46,568 nucleotides of DNA from an uncultured Blastocatellia bacterium (GCA_937934745.1 CALGZC010000031.1:1-46568), one strand, 5' to 3'. Shown: positions 9,504 to 18,268, numbered from the stretch's first letter. Translations and numbers: made by a program. Notes: generated by a model not told the origin, from the letters alone.

Positions 9504-10291
9504 AGAGCGGAGCACGCCTCCACCGGGGGCGATAGACGTTCAAGCAGGATATCGCCAAACGGCTCTGCCTGAACAAAGCGTACCGTGCCCTCCCGGAGCA
9601 GCTCCAGGATTGCCAGGAAGAGGCACACCATCTCCCGCTTGCTGCGGGCGACCTCAAAGAGGTGCGTGGCGTTCAGGCGCGGCTGAGCAACGAGGAGCGC
9701 ACGCAGTTCGGCAAGCTTGCGCGCCTGCGTCAGGGTGTCATACGCAAGTACCTGTTCGAGCTGCTGGCGGCGGCGGTCAAGCAACCGCTTGAAGGTCTCT
9801 AGCAGATCAAAAACCGTGACGTTGACCTCATCAGCCGGCGACGGCGGTGCCGGCCGCGTATATATCCCCTGTTCCACTTCGTAACGCAGCCAGAGTTCCT
9901 GCGCCGCCGCACGGTAGCGTTGGTGTTCGAGCAACTGCCGTACCAACTCTGCCCGTGGGTCCTCACCCGCAGCTTCCGTTGTCGCTTCAACTGTCGCCGG
10001 CAACAACATCCGCGACTTAATGTGAATCAGCGTCGCTGCCATCACCAGGAACTCCCCGGCAACGTCAAAATCCAAATCGCGGAGCGCTTGAATGTAGGTC
10101 AGGTACTCAGCCGTAATACGCGCAATGGGAATATCGGTAATGTCAATTTCGTGACGCTTGATGAGGTGCAGGAGCAGGTCAAGCGGACCTTCAAACATCT
10201 CCAGCCGAATCCGGTAATCCCCAGGGACGGCGTCCGGCGGCGGTACGGCCAAGGAAGCTTCGGAAACCGGTGGAGGGAGCGGTGACGACAT
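9500..10291 (-). CDS. scpA: Segregation and condensation protein A (kleisin)
   Basis: ScpA is the kleisin bridging the two SMC heads in condensin. The hallmark sequence YRIRLEMFEGPLDLLLHLI is followed by the helices containing EFLVMAATLIHIKSRMLLP; the C-terminal winged-helix region ends around FLAILELLREGTV. A Pro/Ala-rich N-terminal stretch of about 30 residues precedes the core. I prefer the ATG at 10291 over the in-frame TTG at 10312 because nothing conserved lies upstream; no strong ribosome-binding site is seen for either. It is coupled to scpB. Confidence 0.93.
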   Translation of the reverse strand: MSSPLPPPVSEASLAVPPPDAVPGDYRIRLEMFEGPLDLLLHLIKRHEIDITDIPIARITAEYLTYIQALRDLDFDVAGEFLVMAATLIHIKSRMLLPATVEATTEAAGEDPRAELVRQLLEHQRYRAAAQELWLRYEVEQGIYTRPAPPSPADEVNVTVFDLLETFKRLLDRRRQQLEQVLAYDTLTQARKLAELRALLVAQPRLNATHLFEVARSKREMVCLFLAILELLREGTVRFVQAEPFGDILLERLSPPVEACSAL

Positions 10292-10348
10292 AGCCAATGC
10301 TGCGTGGGTCAATGCTGCCTAGCGGCACCCCCGGCAGGGTGTGCCGGT

Positions 10349-11071
10349 TCACAACAGACTGACCAACCACCCCAGGAACGTTCTGACGATGGGGCGGTAG
10401 ATCAGCCCGAGCAATCCTGTCAGTGACGCCACAATCAGGATAATCAACCCGTACGGGCGTAGGCTCTCGTACGCTTCCATCAGGGGAACATGCACCACGC
10501 TCAGAAGACTCGACAGAATGTGACTCCCGTCCAGAGGGGGGATGGGAATCATGTTGAAAACGGCGAGCAGGAGATTGATGACGATCATCATCCACAAAAA
10601 GGTCAGGACCGGTTCGGCAAACCCAAACAACGCCTCGGCGTTCGCCAGGCCCGCGCCCGTGAGAAAGCCAAACACGTCCTCCCGCCTCAAGCCGCCAACA
10701 ATCAGGAGTTTGATCAGCAGCGTTGCACACAGCGCCAGCAACAGGTTACTGATCGGACCGGCCGCCGAGACGGCAATGTTCGCCACAACCTTGTTTTTCC
10801 AACGACTCGGGTTCACCTCCACCGGCTTTGCCCAGCCGAAGATGAAGCTACCGCTGATGAAGCCACCGCTGATGAGGCCGATCAGCGGAAAAAGAATTGA
10901 GCCAAACAGATCAATGTGGGCGCGTGGGTCAAGTGTAATCCGTCCTTGATAGCGCCCCGTGTCATCACCGAAGCGCTCAGTCGTCCAAGCGTGGGCGAAC
11001 TCATGAATGCAGAGTGAAAACAGGAACGCAACAAAGCCCAGGACGATATTGTCTATGTCGATGTTCGGCAT
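10349..11071 (-). CDS. Site-2 protease family (M50) membrane metallopeptidase
   Basis: A 240-residue multi-spanning protein. HEFAH at residues 23-27 supplies the two His zinc ligands and catalytic Glu within the first membrane segment, and NMIPIPPLDGSHIL about 150 residues later supplies the third ligand Asp, the standard M50 arrangement. It lacks PDZ or CBS domains, so it belongs to the compact YwhC-like group whose substrates are mostly unknown. The gene starts with a good GAGGAG site 4 bases from the ATG and lies just upstream of scpA, a neighbourhood commonly seen for these short M50 proteins. Confidence 0.9.
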   Translation of the reverse strand: MPNIDIDNIVLGFVAFLFSLCIHEFAHAWTTERFGDDTGRYQGRITLDPRAHIDLFGSILFPLIGLISGGFISGSFIFGWAKPVEVNPSRWKNKVVANIAVSAAGPISNLLLALCATLLIKLLIVGGLRREDVFGFLTGAGLANAEALFGFAEPVLTFLWMMIVINLLLAVFNMIPIPPLDGSHILSSLLSVVHVPLMEAYESLRPYGLIILIVASLTGLLGLIYRPIVRTFLGWLVSLL

Positions 11072-11108
11072 GCAGCTCCTCAGACAACGTCAGTTCAGGT
11101 TCGATAGC

Positions 11109-12143
11109 TCAGGTTCGATTCGGGTCGTAACCGCTTACACCAACCGGAACGCGATAGATTTCATGGCTGGAGGCCAGAATAGCTGCACCCCGGTCATCAA
11201 ACGTCAAACCGACCAAACGCACGCCGGCAATGAACAACTCAGCTTCCTTGGCATCTGGTGTAATTTTGACCACACCTGGCAATCCATTCAGGCTAGCGCA
11301 GACGTAAGCATTGCCAGCTTGGTCGAAGGACAGCCCCTGTGGGCGCCCCAAACCCACGAACCACGGCTCAACCTTGCCGGTCGGCGTAACGCGATAGATT
11401 GCCTCCCGCGTCCCGGCTGCCATCGGTGCAGTGACGTAGAGATTCCCGTCCGGGGAAAAGGCCAGGTGGTAGGCTGCCATACTCGGCGCTAACCGTGCAT
11501 GAGGCGTGACATCACCTAACGGCGTCACCCGGTAAATCGTCCCCTGGCGGTCACCCACAAACAGATTGCCGGTGCGGTCAATTGCCAATCCCGTCGCAAT
11601 CCCCAGATTCTCGGCAAACGGAATCACTTCGCGGAAAGGTGAAACCCGATACAAAACGCCGTCGTGACGGCTCGTGATGTAGAGCGTCCCTTCGCGGTCA
11701 AAGGCGAGGCCAGTCGGGTTCATAATGTTGTCTAAAAAGGGGGTTGCTTTCCCGTCCGGCCCAATCCGCCAGACAGAAACCTCGACTTTCTTACCGCGCG
11801 ACCCCGAAAGAGTGGTGAAGATCGCCTCGGTTTCAGGGTCATACGCCGGATTCGCTACCGGGTGGAGACTGTCCGCGAGGAGTTCGGCAACCAGAAACGG
11901 CGCGCGGGAACTCATCTCACCGGCCGCTAGCAGTTGTATGCCCGCCGTGCGATCACGTTCGTTCAGCTCGCCTGGCACCCTGACGAGTACCCGGTCCGAC
12001 GAGGCGCTCACAATCCGCGCCGGCGTCTCACCAAAGAGGACATCGCAGGCTGCATAGTCTCTCGTGTCAAACCCGCGGCATTCAATGATGACAAGACCGC
12101 CCGGAGCGCCGGCCTGCGGCCGAAGATGGAGAATTTCAAGCAT
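11109..12143 (-). CDS. IPT-like domain plus NHL/SMP-30-type beta-propeller protein
   Basis: A 344-residue protein with an N-terminal immunoglobulin-like IPT/TIG segment (about residues 1-90, ILHLRPQAGAPGGLVIIECRG) and then about five propeller blades of the form GLAFDREGTLYITSRHDG / GLAIDRTGNLFVGDRQG / HLAFSPDGNLYV / GLSFDQAGNAYV. The blades resemble NHL or SMP-30/gluconolactonase repeats. No signal peptide is seen, so it is probably cytoplasmic. No active-site set for a lactonase could be identified; a scaffold or binding role is as likely as an enzymatic one. It follows a TPR gene by 33 bases and precedes the M50 gene by 37 bases. Confidence 0.75.
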   Translation of the reverse strand: MLEILHLRPQAGAPGGLVIIECRGFDTRDYAACDVLFGETPARIVSASSDRVLVRVPGELNERDRTAGIQLLAAGEMSSRAPFLVAELLADSLHPVANPAYDPETEAIFTTLSGSRGKKVEVSVWRIGPDGKATPFLDNIMNPTGLAFDREGTLYITSRHDGVLYRVSPFREVIPFAENLGIATGLAIDRTGNLFVGDRQGTIYRVTPLGDVTPHARLAPSMAAYHLAFSPDGNLYVTAPMAAGTREAIYRVTPTGKVEPWFVGLGRPQGLSFDQAGNAYVCASLNGLPGVVKITPDAKEAELFIAGVRLVGLTFDDRGAAILASSHEIYRVPVGVSGYDPNRT

Positions 12144-12176
12144 GGTCTAGCATTGAAACGATACGGGATCCTGGGG

Positions 12177-12767
12177 TCAGGACGGTGGTCGCCGCACGTC
12201 CACCGGAGGAAGTCGTTCTAGTGCTTTGCGCGCGTCCTTGACCAACTCGCTTTCTGGGAAGCGCTCAATGAGTTCGACAAAGTAGCGCCGGGCTTCCGCT
12301 TGGTTAGCATCGGCTTCTTGCGTTTTGAGGTGGGCCGCCTGCGCCTGCTGTTGCTTATGCAAGCGCCTCGCTTCTTCTTCCAACAAGCGTTGCTGACCAA
12401 GATGGTACTTGCCAAGCAGGAAGAGAATTTTGTCAAAGCGGGTAAACTGCGGGTACACCTCGTAAATTTCCGTCAGGCGGTTGATCGAGGCCCGGAAATT
12501 CTTCTGACGGGCATAAAACTCGGCAACTTCGATGTTCTTCCGCGCGCGTTTTTCCAACAGTGGATCGCGTGTGCCGAAGTCGCGGAGGTCTTCCATGGCG
12601 TCAGCTTCGTCCGGTGGGGTGGTGGTCGGCTGCTGTGGAGACTGGACGCCGAAGGTGACCACCGCCGCAGGCGTACCGCCTGAGGTCTGTGCAACGATCG
12701 GTGCCCACATCCAACCACCCAAGGCCATGCCAACGCCAACGATCATGCGAACCGTACCTGGACACAT
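12177..12767 (-). CDS. Exported TPR (BamD/YfiO-like) protein
   Basis: A 196-residue protein beginning with a hydrophobic segment (MIVGVGMALGGWMWAPIVAQ) that looks like a signal peptide, followed by a low-complexity linker and one or two TPR-like helical hairpins: AEFYARQKNFRASINRLTEIYEVYP and, after a Gln/Lys-rich helical insert, ARRYFVELIERFPESELVKDA. The second hairpin has the BamD-like pattern of envelope TPR proteins. I set the start at 12767, just before the hydrophobic segment; upstream in-frame codons to 12836 add no conserved sequence. It begins the long minus-strand gene string leading to scpAB. An outer-membrane assembly role is inference. Confidence 0.65.
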   Translation of the reverse strand: MCPGTVRMIVGVGMALGGWMWAPIVAQTSGGTPAAVVTFGVQSPQQPTTTPPDEADAMEDLRDFGTRDPLLEKRARKNIEVAEFYARQKNFRASINRLTEIYEVYPQFTRFDKILFLLGKYHLGQQRLLEEEARRLHKQQQAQAAHLKTQEADANQAEARRYFVELIERFPESELVKDARKALERLPPVDVRRPPS

Positions 12768-12958
12768 CGTAACCGTTCTCTTGCCACCGTCCCCAACGGC
12801 AGCCTCTCCCAACCCGCGCGATGCCTCCAGGCGCACGCGCGCCTGTACCGGCGTAGTGTGTGCCGCCGTATTTAATCACTATACCAAGGTCGAAGATGGT
12901 CGAAAACCCAAGATCGGCGCTTCGGATAACTATTCAACGGCAAGCTGGGGGCTGCACC

Positions 12959-13987
12959 CTACTTGTGAGACAAACCCGTCTCAGACGTGTGGAGCGGCAA
13001 GGTGACGCTAAAACACGTTCCCTGCCCGACCTGACTTTCAACAGTAATTGTGCCTCTGTGGGCTTCGGTGATGCGCTTAGCAATGAACAGCCCTAAGCCG
13101 ACGCCGAGATGTCGCTTTTGGCAGGACGACACCTGGCGGTACGGATCAAAGATATGTAGCAGTTCGGCAGCGGGAATGCCCTCCCCTGTATCGGTCACCT
13201 GGATGACAACCTGTGACGGCGACCCGGCGTTGCCCACTGCCTGGCAGTGAAGCCCAATCGATCCGCCTACCGGCGTAAACTTAATGGCGTTTGAGGTCAA
13301 ATTGGTCAGCACTCGCCGCAGCCTCTGCCAGTCGCCCGGAACCGGAGGGATGGGATCGCAGCCAAACGTCACGGTAATCGCCTTCGGACGCGCTGCCACC
13401 CGCACTTCTTCAACCAAAGCCGTCAAGCACGCGCCCAGATCGAGCAACTCGATGTCCAAGTTGATATCCTGACTCTCCAGGCGTGAGACATCCAACATCT
13501 CATTGATCAGTGTTAGTATCGCCTCCGTACTGTGGGTGGCCGCCGTAACCAGTTGCGCATAGGGGCCGTTCGTTACGACCGGCTCTTCTGCCAGCAGCTC
13601 CAGGGTCGCCTTGACAACGCTCAGCGGTGATTTCAGGTCGTGAACGAGCATCGCCGTAAACGTAGCTTTGGCGCGCGCAAGCTCCTCAAGACGGTTATTG
13701 ACGGCCTGCAACTCGGTGTTGCGTACGTCGAGCTGCGCTTGCGTCCGAACCAGGCGCTTCTGGATGGCATCTCCTGAAGCGGTGATCTTGATGGCTTGGC
13801 GAAGCAGTCGCTCATATTCCCTGAGCAAACCTTGGTAATGCCTGTGCCAGGCTTCTGCCGTGAGGTCTGCCTGGTGGAGGACTTCCCGAGCCGTAGCGAC
13901 AAAAGACCACTCTTCGGCAAACAACGCCGATGCATGGGTAGATGCCTGGGTATGAGACGCCTGAGTATGATTGGAGTCTTGCGCCAT
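12959..13987 (-). CDS. Sensor-less histidine kinase with SiaD-like N-terminal stalk
   Basis: A 342-residue soluble histidine kinase. The phospho-acceptor is His116 in the H-box (LVHDLKSPLS), with an N-box (LTNLTSNAIKFTP), G1 (VTDTGEGIP) and G2 (GVGLGLFIAKRI). There are no transmembrane helices and no PAS or GAF domain. Residues about 50-106 form a helical stalk that aligns without gaps to residues 53-109 of the neighbouring GGDEF protein (shared IK-T, QK-L-R-Q-L-RN-EL-RLE positions). The gene is about 110 bases after siaB on the same strand. No response regulator is adjacent. Its input is probably through the stalk, as suggested under findings. Confidence 0.85.
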   Translation of the reverse strand: MAQDSNHTQASHTQASTHASALFAEEWSFVATAREVLHQADLTAEAWHRHYQGLLREYERLLRQAIKITASGDAIQKRLVRTQAQLDVRNTELQAVNNRLEELARAKATFTAMLVHDLKSPLSVVKATLELLAEEPVVTNGPYAQLVTAATHSTEAILTLINEMLDVSRLESQDINLDIELLDLGACLTALVEEVRVAARPKAITVTFGCDPIPPVPGDWQRLRRVLTNLTSNAIKFTPVGGSIGLHCQAVGNAGSPSQVVIQVTDTGEGIPAAELLHIFDPYRQVSSCQKRHLGVGLGLFIAKRITEAHRGTITVESQVGQGTCFSVTLPLHTSETGLSHK

Positions 13988-14097
13988 TCAGTTTCCACAG
14001 ATGACCGTGCTGGCTCCGGTGGTGCGCCCGCCAAAGACAGGCCAACCTCTGTCTGCCTGTCCTTGGCGCCGAACTATACACCGGCGGCAAGCAATGC

Positions 14098-14712
14098 TTA
14101 CGTGAACTGTTTATTGAACTTGGCAATCCGTGCCGTCAGCACAAAAAACGCCCGCCCGTCAGGAATCGGGCGCATTTCGTACTCGAGCGGAAAATCAGCC
14201 TTCCGGGCGATGTCTAAAAGCCCCAGTCCGGCTCCTTTGCTGTCGGACATGGACCGCCCGGCTTTGCGCTGGTCCTCATAATACTGCTTGAGTTGACCTG
14301 GGTCAGCACGATGAATCCGCTCACATTGCTCACGCAGATAGGTCATTTGTTTGTCCGTCACAACATTGCCGGCCGAAACCAAGTAGTCATCCGCCGACTC
14401 GGAGACCACGATCACCCCAACGCCGACGGGCTGTGCTGTCCCGTTGCCACTGAAGGGCACAGTCTCCGTCTCGGCAGAGTAGTGCAGGATGTTCTGGGCC
14501 ATTTCGACGAAAATGGCGAAGAGTCTCTTCACCTTGCGGTCGAGGACCGACTTGCTTTTGAGCAGCGTTCCCAGCTCAACGAGGATGTCCTGCGAAATTG
14601 CGCCCTTGAAAGCCAGCCAAATCTTGCGTTGGCTCAGGTCTTGGTAAAGCCCGAAGAGGTCTTCGGCCATCATGTCGCCCCCAAAGTTACCACTGAGGTA
14701 CTGTTCTGTCAC
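14098..14712 (-). CDS. siaB: SiaB-family protein kinase (DUF6272)
   Basis: A 204-residue protein matching SiaB, which in Pseudomonas aeruginosa phosphorylates SiaC and thereby switches off its activation of the diguanylate cyclase SiaD. It has a GHKL-like feature, EMAQNILHYS, where the Asn is expected to coordinate the nucleotide metal, and later a Gly-rich GAGLGLLDIARK segment for ATP binding. The GTG start at 14712 overlaps the TGA of the GGDEF gene (GTGA), so the two are translationally coupled. The family assignment is strong in this context (SiaC and cyclase upstream). Confidence 0.82.
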   Translation of the reverse strand: MTEQYLSGNFGGDMMAEDLFGLYQDLSQRKIWLAFKGAISQDILVELGTLLKSKSVLDRKVKRLFAIFVEMAQNILHYSAETETVPFSGNGTAQPVGVGVIVVSESADDYLVSAGNVVTDKQMTYLREQCERIHRADPGQLKQYYEDQRKAGRSMSDSKGAGLGLLDIARKADFPLEYEMRPIPDGRAFFVLTARIAKFNKQFT

Positions 14713-15569
14713 CGGCCGCCGACGGCAAGTAGCGGTGCCAATGAAACGCAGTTCCGTCCGGCTTCTTTTGCTGCGTACAGGGCTCGGTCTGCCGCGGCTA
14801 CCAGATCGCTGACACCATATGGCTCACCGGCAGCTGCCGTTGCCGCACCGACACTCACCGTCAGTAGGCCGTGGGGCGAGCCGGAGCTTGGAATGGCCAA
14901 GCCGATGATGGCCACGCGAAGCTCTTCTGCCAACGTCATCACCCAGTCCGGCTGGGCATTGGGGAGAACGATGGCAAACTCCTCCCCGCCGTAGCGCGCC
15001 ACAAGATCGCCGGCGCGCCGGATGCTCGCAGCCAGGGCTGCACCCACGCGCCGGAGGCAGTCATCGCCATACTGATGTCCATCTAAGTCGTTGACCTGTT
15101 TGAAGTAGTCTATATCCACGAGCAACAACGACAGCAACGCTCCCTGACGCCGGGCACGATGCCATTCCTGCTCGAGGTACTCGTCAAAATGGCGACGGTT
15201 AGCGACACCAGTCAGGGCATCGAGGTAAGACAGACGGTACAGCGCCTGGTTGGCCTGTTCGAGGCGAACCTGGGTTAATTCTAGCTCCGCATTGCGGCGT
15301 TCTAGCTCTTGTTGTACCCGCAGCAGCTTTTTCTGAAACACGTCGCTGACGTGCGTCAGCTTGATCAGCTCCCGAATGGCGCGATGGTATTTCTGCGCCA
15401 AAAAGCGATAGCGTTCCCGTAAAACCGCAGGTGGCACATTGCGCTCACCAGCAACACGCATTGCTTCCAACGCAATAGCTTCTTCTTCCGCGTAAATTGC
15501 TTCCGCGTTTCGTTTCGCCGGGTTTTGTCCAACCGGTGACTCTTGCTTCACAAACGTCATTCCTTTCAC
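14709..15569 (-). CDS. siaD: Diguanylate cyclase (SiaD-like GGDEF protein)
   Basis: Makes cyclic di-GMP from two GTP. The GGEEF active-site loop is at residues 194-198, and an RxxD inhibitory site (RAGD, 185-188) lies five residues before it, so product inhibition is expected. The upstream half (about residues 25-110) is a soluble helical stalk with no membrane helix or sensor domain, as in P. aeruginosa SiaD, where the stalk binds SiaC. The first codon is GTG at 15569; an ATG at 15560 is an alternative, and neither has a well-spaced ribosome-binding site. The gene lies 37 bases after siaC. Confidence 0.88.
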   Translation of the reverse strand: MKGMTFVKQESPVGQNPAKRNAEAIYAEEEAIALEAMRVAGERNVPPAVLRERYRFLAQKYHRAIRELIKLTHVSDVFQKKLLRVQQELERRNAELELTQVRLEQANQALYRLSYLDALTGVANRRHFDEYLEQEWHRARRQGALLSLLLVDIDYFKQVNDLDGHQYGDDCLRRVGAALAASIRRAGDLVARYGGEEFAIVLPNAQPDWVMTLAEELRVAIIGLAIPSSGSPHGLLTVSVGAATAAAGEPYGVSDLVAAADRALYAAKEAGRNCVSLAPLLAVGGR

Positions 15570-15606
15570 CAGCGCGCCACAGATACGCCAGCAGGCGGAA
15601 TCGGCA

Positions 15607-15981
15607 TCAGTGCTTGACGAACTGAAACGCCAAACTCAGGTCTTCGGCAAATTCTTCACCACTTTCCCGAATGTCTTCATCATCTTCGCGGTAATGCCAG
15701 TACAGGCTAACCTGCCGCCCGCGCCGATATGCTTCGTCTAACCTCTCCAGAATGTTGAGAATGCACTTCGAAGAGCTGGTGTTAAAGTAAAAAAGCCTGA
15801 AATGGAATGTGATGGGGAGGGTTGTCTGCCCGATGAAGTCATCCAGCCACGTGAATACTTGCTCGTAAAACTGAAGAGAATGCTCTGGATAAGAGTCACC
15901 GGCAATCTCCAGAACGCCGGAGGTGGCGTCAAAGTGCACCTTTGGCGTAATCTTAGTTGCTTCCAGCACCAAATTGTCCAT
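15607..15981 (-). CDS. siaC: SiaC-family regulatory phosphoprotein (DUF1987)
   Basis: A 124-residue DUF1987 protein. In the Pseudomonas Sia pathway the unphosphorylated form binds and activates the cyclase SiaD, while phosphorylation of Thr68 by SiaB blocks this. Here the conserved YFNTSSSK motif puts a Thr exactly at residue 68 when counted from the ATG at 15981. A 21-base perfect tandem duplication places a second in-frame SD plus ATG at 16002, which would add seven residues. The gene heads the siaC-siaD-siaB-histidine kinase cluster. No SiaA phosphatase gene is present nearby. Confidence 0.88.
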   Translation of the reverse strand: MDNLVLEATKITPKVHFDATSGVLEIAGDSYPEHSLQFYEQVFTWLDDFIGQTTLPITFHFRLFYFNTSSSKCILNILERLDEAYRRGRQVSLYWHYREDDEDIRESGEEFAEDLSLAFQFVKH

Positions 15982-16015
15982 GCACACACCTTTATTGTCC
16001 ATGCACACACCTTTG
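15974..16015 (-). repeat. Tandem 21-bp duplication covering the siaC start site
   Basis: Two perfect adjacent copies of a 21-base unit reading, on the minus strand, AAAGGTGTGTGCATGGACAAT. Each copy contains an AAGG ribosome-binding element and an in-frame ATG (at 16002 and 15981). Because the unit is seven codons long, both starts read into the same protein. Confidence 0.9.
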
Positions 16016-16344
16016 GAAACACAGTGCTGACGACTTGCCTGCCCCCAGCTTCCCGGCCACGATGCACTGCACATCCAGGACGCACCGCCTATGGTGCATC
16101 ATCTACCCACACCACCCAGCCAATGTGACGTATGGGCGATGAGACAAACGTGTGAGTGGTTCGGGCAAACTAAATGCAAATGCACTATAGCAGGTTAGTT
16201 GTCGGCTTCAAGGTTATTCTTAAGCCAACCACAGACAGCGCGGCCGAACACGTAAAGCACAAAAACAAAAGCACCGTACCTGAGACATAGTACCTAAGGC
16301 TGTGAGCCCAGATCGCCGTTTTCCAATACCTACCAGTGAATCTA
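16003..16344. other. Intergenic region upstream of siaC, no gene seen
   Basis: About 340 bases between the siaC start and the end of the TnpB remnant. It should contain the promoter of the sia cluster (minus strand). Base composition falls from GC-rich near siaC to AT-rich towards the insertion remnant. I see no open frame with a ribosome-binding site and no clear promoter pair. Confidence 0.5.
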
Positions 16345-17531
16345 CTATGAGATTCTGCGCTTGGTTCCTGCTTCATCGAGGCTTCCAACCAACACTACTG
16401 TTGGTCTTGCGTCACTCTCCGCAGGCGTAACTTCCAGCAGAACTCGCCGTCCGGCAAGATTCTTGAGATTGATTACAGCGTTTTCGTCACAATCGAGCAC
16501 TGTGCCACAATCGCAAATCTAAATTCTATCGGATAACTTTAACTCTGAATTGATACAACTACAGAATCAGCATAAAGCAGGACGACGGGAAGAATCTATC
16601 TGCAAGCAGTAATTCCTCTCCATACCAGGCCGTCTTATATTCCAGTTGCCTAAAAAACTCAGCGAATCCAACATCACTGATTGCCTTTGACAGGTAATGA
16701 TTTGCCAATATTCCAGATACATTCAAGTCTTCAAATGCAACTACAATTGGACGTTCATTATTGAGCTTGATTTTCGCAACAATAACAGAAATTACTTCGC
16801 GTATTACATCATGGCGAATATTGGACATTCATTGATGCGATTTGGCAACTTTTTCACACGTTTTTTCCAGATTCCTTTTACCTTTCTTTCGGCACAATAG
16901 CTCACATTGAAGCTGCTTTAATTTGCCTTGGTACGATTCAATAACTTTGGTTTTTTCTTTCACCGATTAAAGTCCTTAATGCCCAAATCAATACCTACAG
17001 GTTCTCTGATTATCTTGGTAATATCAATCTCTTGTTTGCATTGAACAAACACAAATCACTAACCTGCCGATTCTGAGATGGTAACAGACAAAATATAGAT
17101 GCCATCGGTCGGGATGTAGCCATGTTCTTTTAGCCTAAACCGCCGATACGTTTAATGTGTGTCTCAGTGATGCAAATTTGTGCCTGCCAGCCTAAAATCT
17201 GCAATACCATTCTTGCGACTTTTAAACCCGTGGAAGCCTGGTTTTTCTCTATTCTTCAAGCGACAAAAGAAATTCCAGTAGGCTTTATCAGGGAGAGCTT
17301 CTTGTGGGGCTGCCTTGCTAACCTCGTAGAGCCAGGGGAAGTCCTTCTTTTCAGGATAGCTAACTACTGATACTGCTCTATCACGTTGCTTGACCGGCCG
17401 GTTTCCTCATACTCCTGCTTTCGCCGTGCAAGGCTCTACTTCCAAGCAAAATGGGCAGCCTCTGCGTGTTTTAGCAACGTAGTCTGCTGAACATTACTTG
17501 GGTTGAGTTCTGTTTTGTATGCTCTAAGCAT
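16345..17531 (-). pseudogene. Decayed TnpB (IS605/IS607 OrfB-type RuvC protein)
   Basis: Translating the minus strand in shifting frames recovers nearly the whole TnpB family pattern in order: LRAYKTELNPSN at the N-terminus (from the ATG at 17531), PWLYEVSKAAPQEAL and GFHGFKSRK, RLKEHGYIPTDG, VGIDLGIKDF (first RuvC Asp), LEKTCEKVAKSH, VAFEDLNVSGI (second RuvC acidic residue), ISDVGFAEFFRQLEYK, DRFFPSS, a damaged zinc ribbon (CDCGTVLDCDENAVINLK) and the C-terminal LDEAGTKRRIS. In-frame stops interrupt it after the SESAG segment, before SNIRHD and inside the zinc-ribbon region, together with frameshifts, so no functional protein is expected. Local composition is AT-rich compared with neighbours. 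Confidence 0.85.
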
Positions 17532-17995
17532 CTCCGCCGGCTCTCTTGCTCGGCGAACATTTTCCGTTCTTCTAATGGTTCTGTTTCGTATAACTTGGGC
17601 GTGATTTCCTCACACCACTTAACAGCAACACTGTGACTCTCAAGCAACCTAACGAAAATTCCGAAATTGAATCCAAAAAGTCTATCCTTGTGATCTATGA
17701 CCAACCGATCGATTTTCCATTAAACTACCGAATCAATCAACTTATATAAATTCGGACGATTGTCGTTCATCTCCGACAATATTTCCTCAAATATACAGCC
17801 TACTCGGTACTGTTTGCCATGACAGTATTCAAGAAGTCTCAGCTTCTGCCGTTCGAGGTTCGGTTTCTGCTTTTGATCGTGACTGCTGACGCAGGCGTGG
17901 ATCGCGGCGTAATCGTTCGGCAGATTACCTTCTAGCACTATGCCTTGAAGCCACTCGATGTCTTCAATACGGTATCTTCGATGCCTGCCTTTCAT
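17532..17995 (-). pseudogene. Decayed IS607-type serine recombinase (TnpA)
   Basis: The minus strand encodes GRHRRYRIEDIEWLQG (end of the MerR-like HTH), then the serine recombinase catalytic domain: ACVSSHDQKQKPNLERQKLRLLEYC, EEILSEMNDNRPNLYKLID, and DRLVIDHKDRLFGFNFGIFVRLLESHSVAVKW. The family normally reads ARVSS with the catalytic Ser; here the Arg is replaced by Cys. An in-frame TAA (around 17720) splits the domain, and most of the N-terminal HTH is missing. Position directly upstream of TnpB on the same strand is the IS607 arrangement. Confidence 0.82.
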
Positions 17996-18047
17996 GCGCT
18001 CTACTTATGCGCTCTACTTTTAATACGTCAGATTTTAATGCGTCAGA
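17994..18047. repeat. Two adjacent short tandem repeats
   Basis: A perfect 13-base tandem pair (ATGCGCTCTACTT at 17994-18006 and 18007-18019) is followed by a 15-base tandem pair with one mismatch (TTTTAATACGTCAGA at 18018-18032 and TTTTAATGCGTCAGA at 18033-18047). They lie at the upstream edge of the decayed recombinase gene. From 18048 to the end of the regulator gene at 18269 there is no supportable gene. Confidence 0.85.
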
Positions 18048-18268
18048 ATCGTCCAACGCCCTGAGCGTAGAGATTCCAACAACAAGCAGTTCAGCGGCTT
18101 TCACGATTCCAATCAATCGCTTGCTTGTCATTCAATTCCTGCTCGAAAGGTTCTCTCCGTGATACATCAAGATTTCGGCAGTTTAGGTAGATTATAATAG
18201 GTTATTGACTAACAGTTATCCCCCCCGGTGGGAACGGGACCGCAGGACAGGCAGCCGGCCGGCGTCGG

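Larger units (their letters stand above)
16345..18047 (-). mobile_element. IS607-family insertion element remnant
   Basis: The combination of a serine recombinase fragment followed by TnpB defines an IS607-like element. Both genes are broken, so it is an immobile fossil. IS607 elements have no inverted terminal repeats and make no target duplication, so exact ends cannot be fixed; the right end is placed at the short tandem repeats just upstream of the recombinase fragment. Confidence 0.75.

Noticed and set aside
16559-16828. Standalone 89-residue protein in the insertion remnant
   Set aside because: Its sequence is the central RuvC segment of TnpB, so it is part of the pseudogene rather than an independent gene.
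16345-17531. TnpB as an active RNA-guided nuclease
   Set aside because: Several in-frame stops, frameshifts and a broken zinc ribbon rule out a functional product as sequenced.
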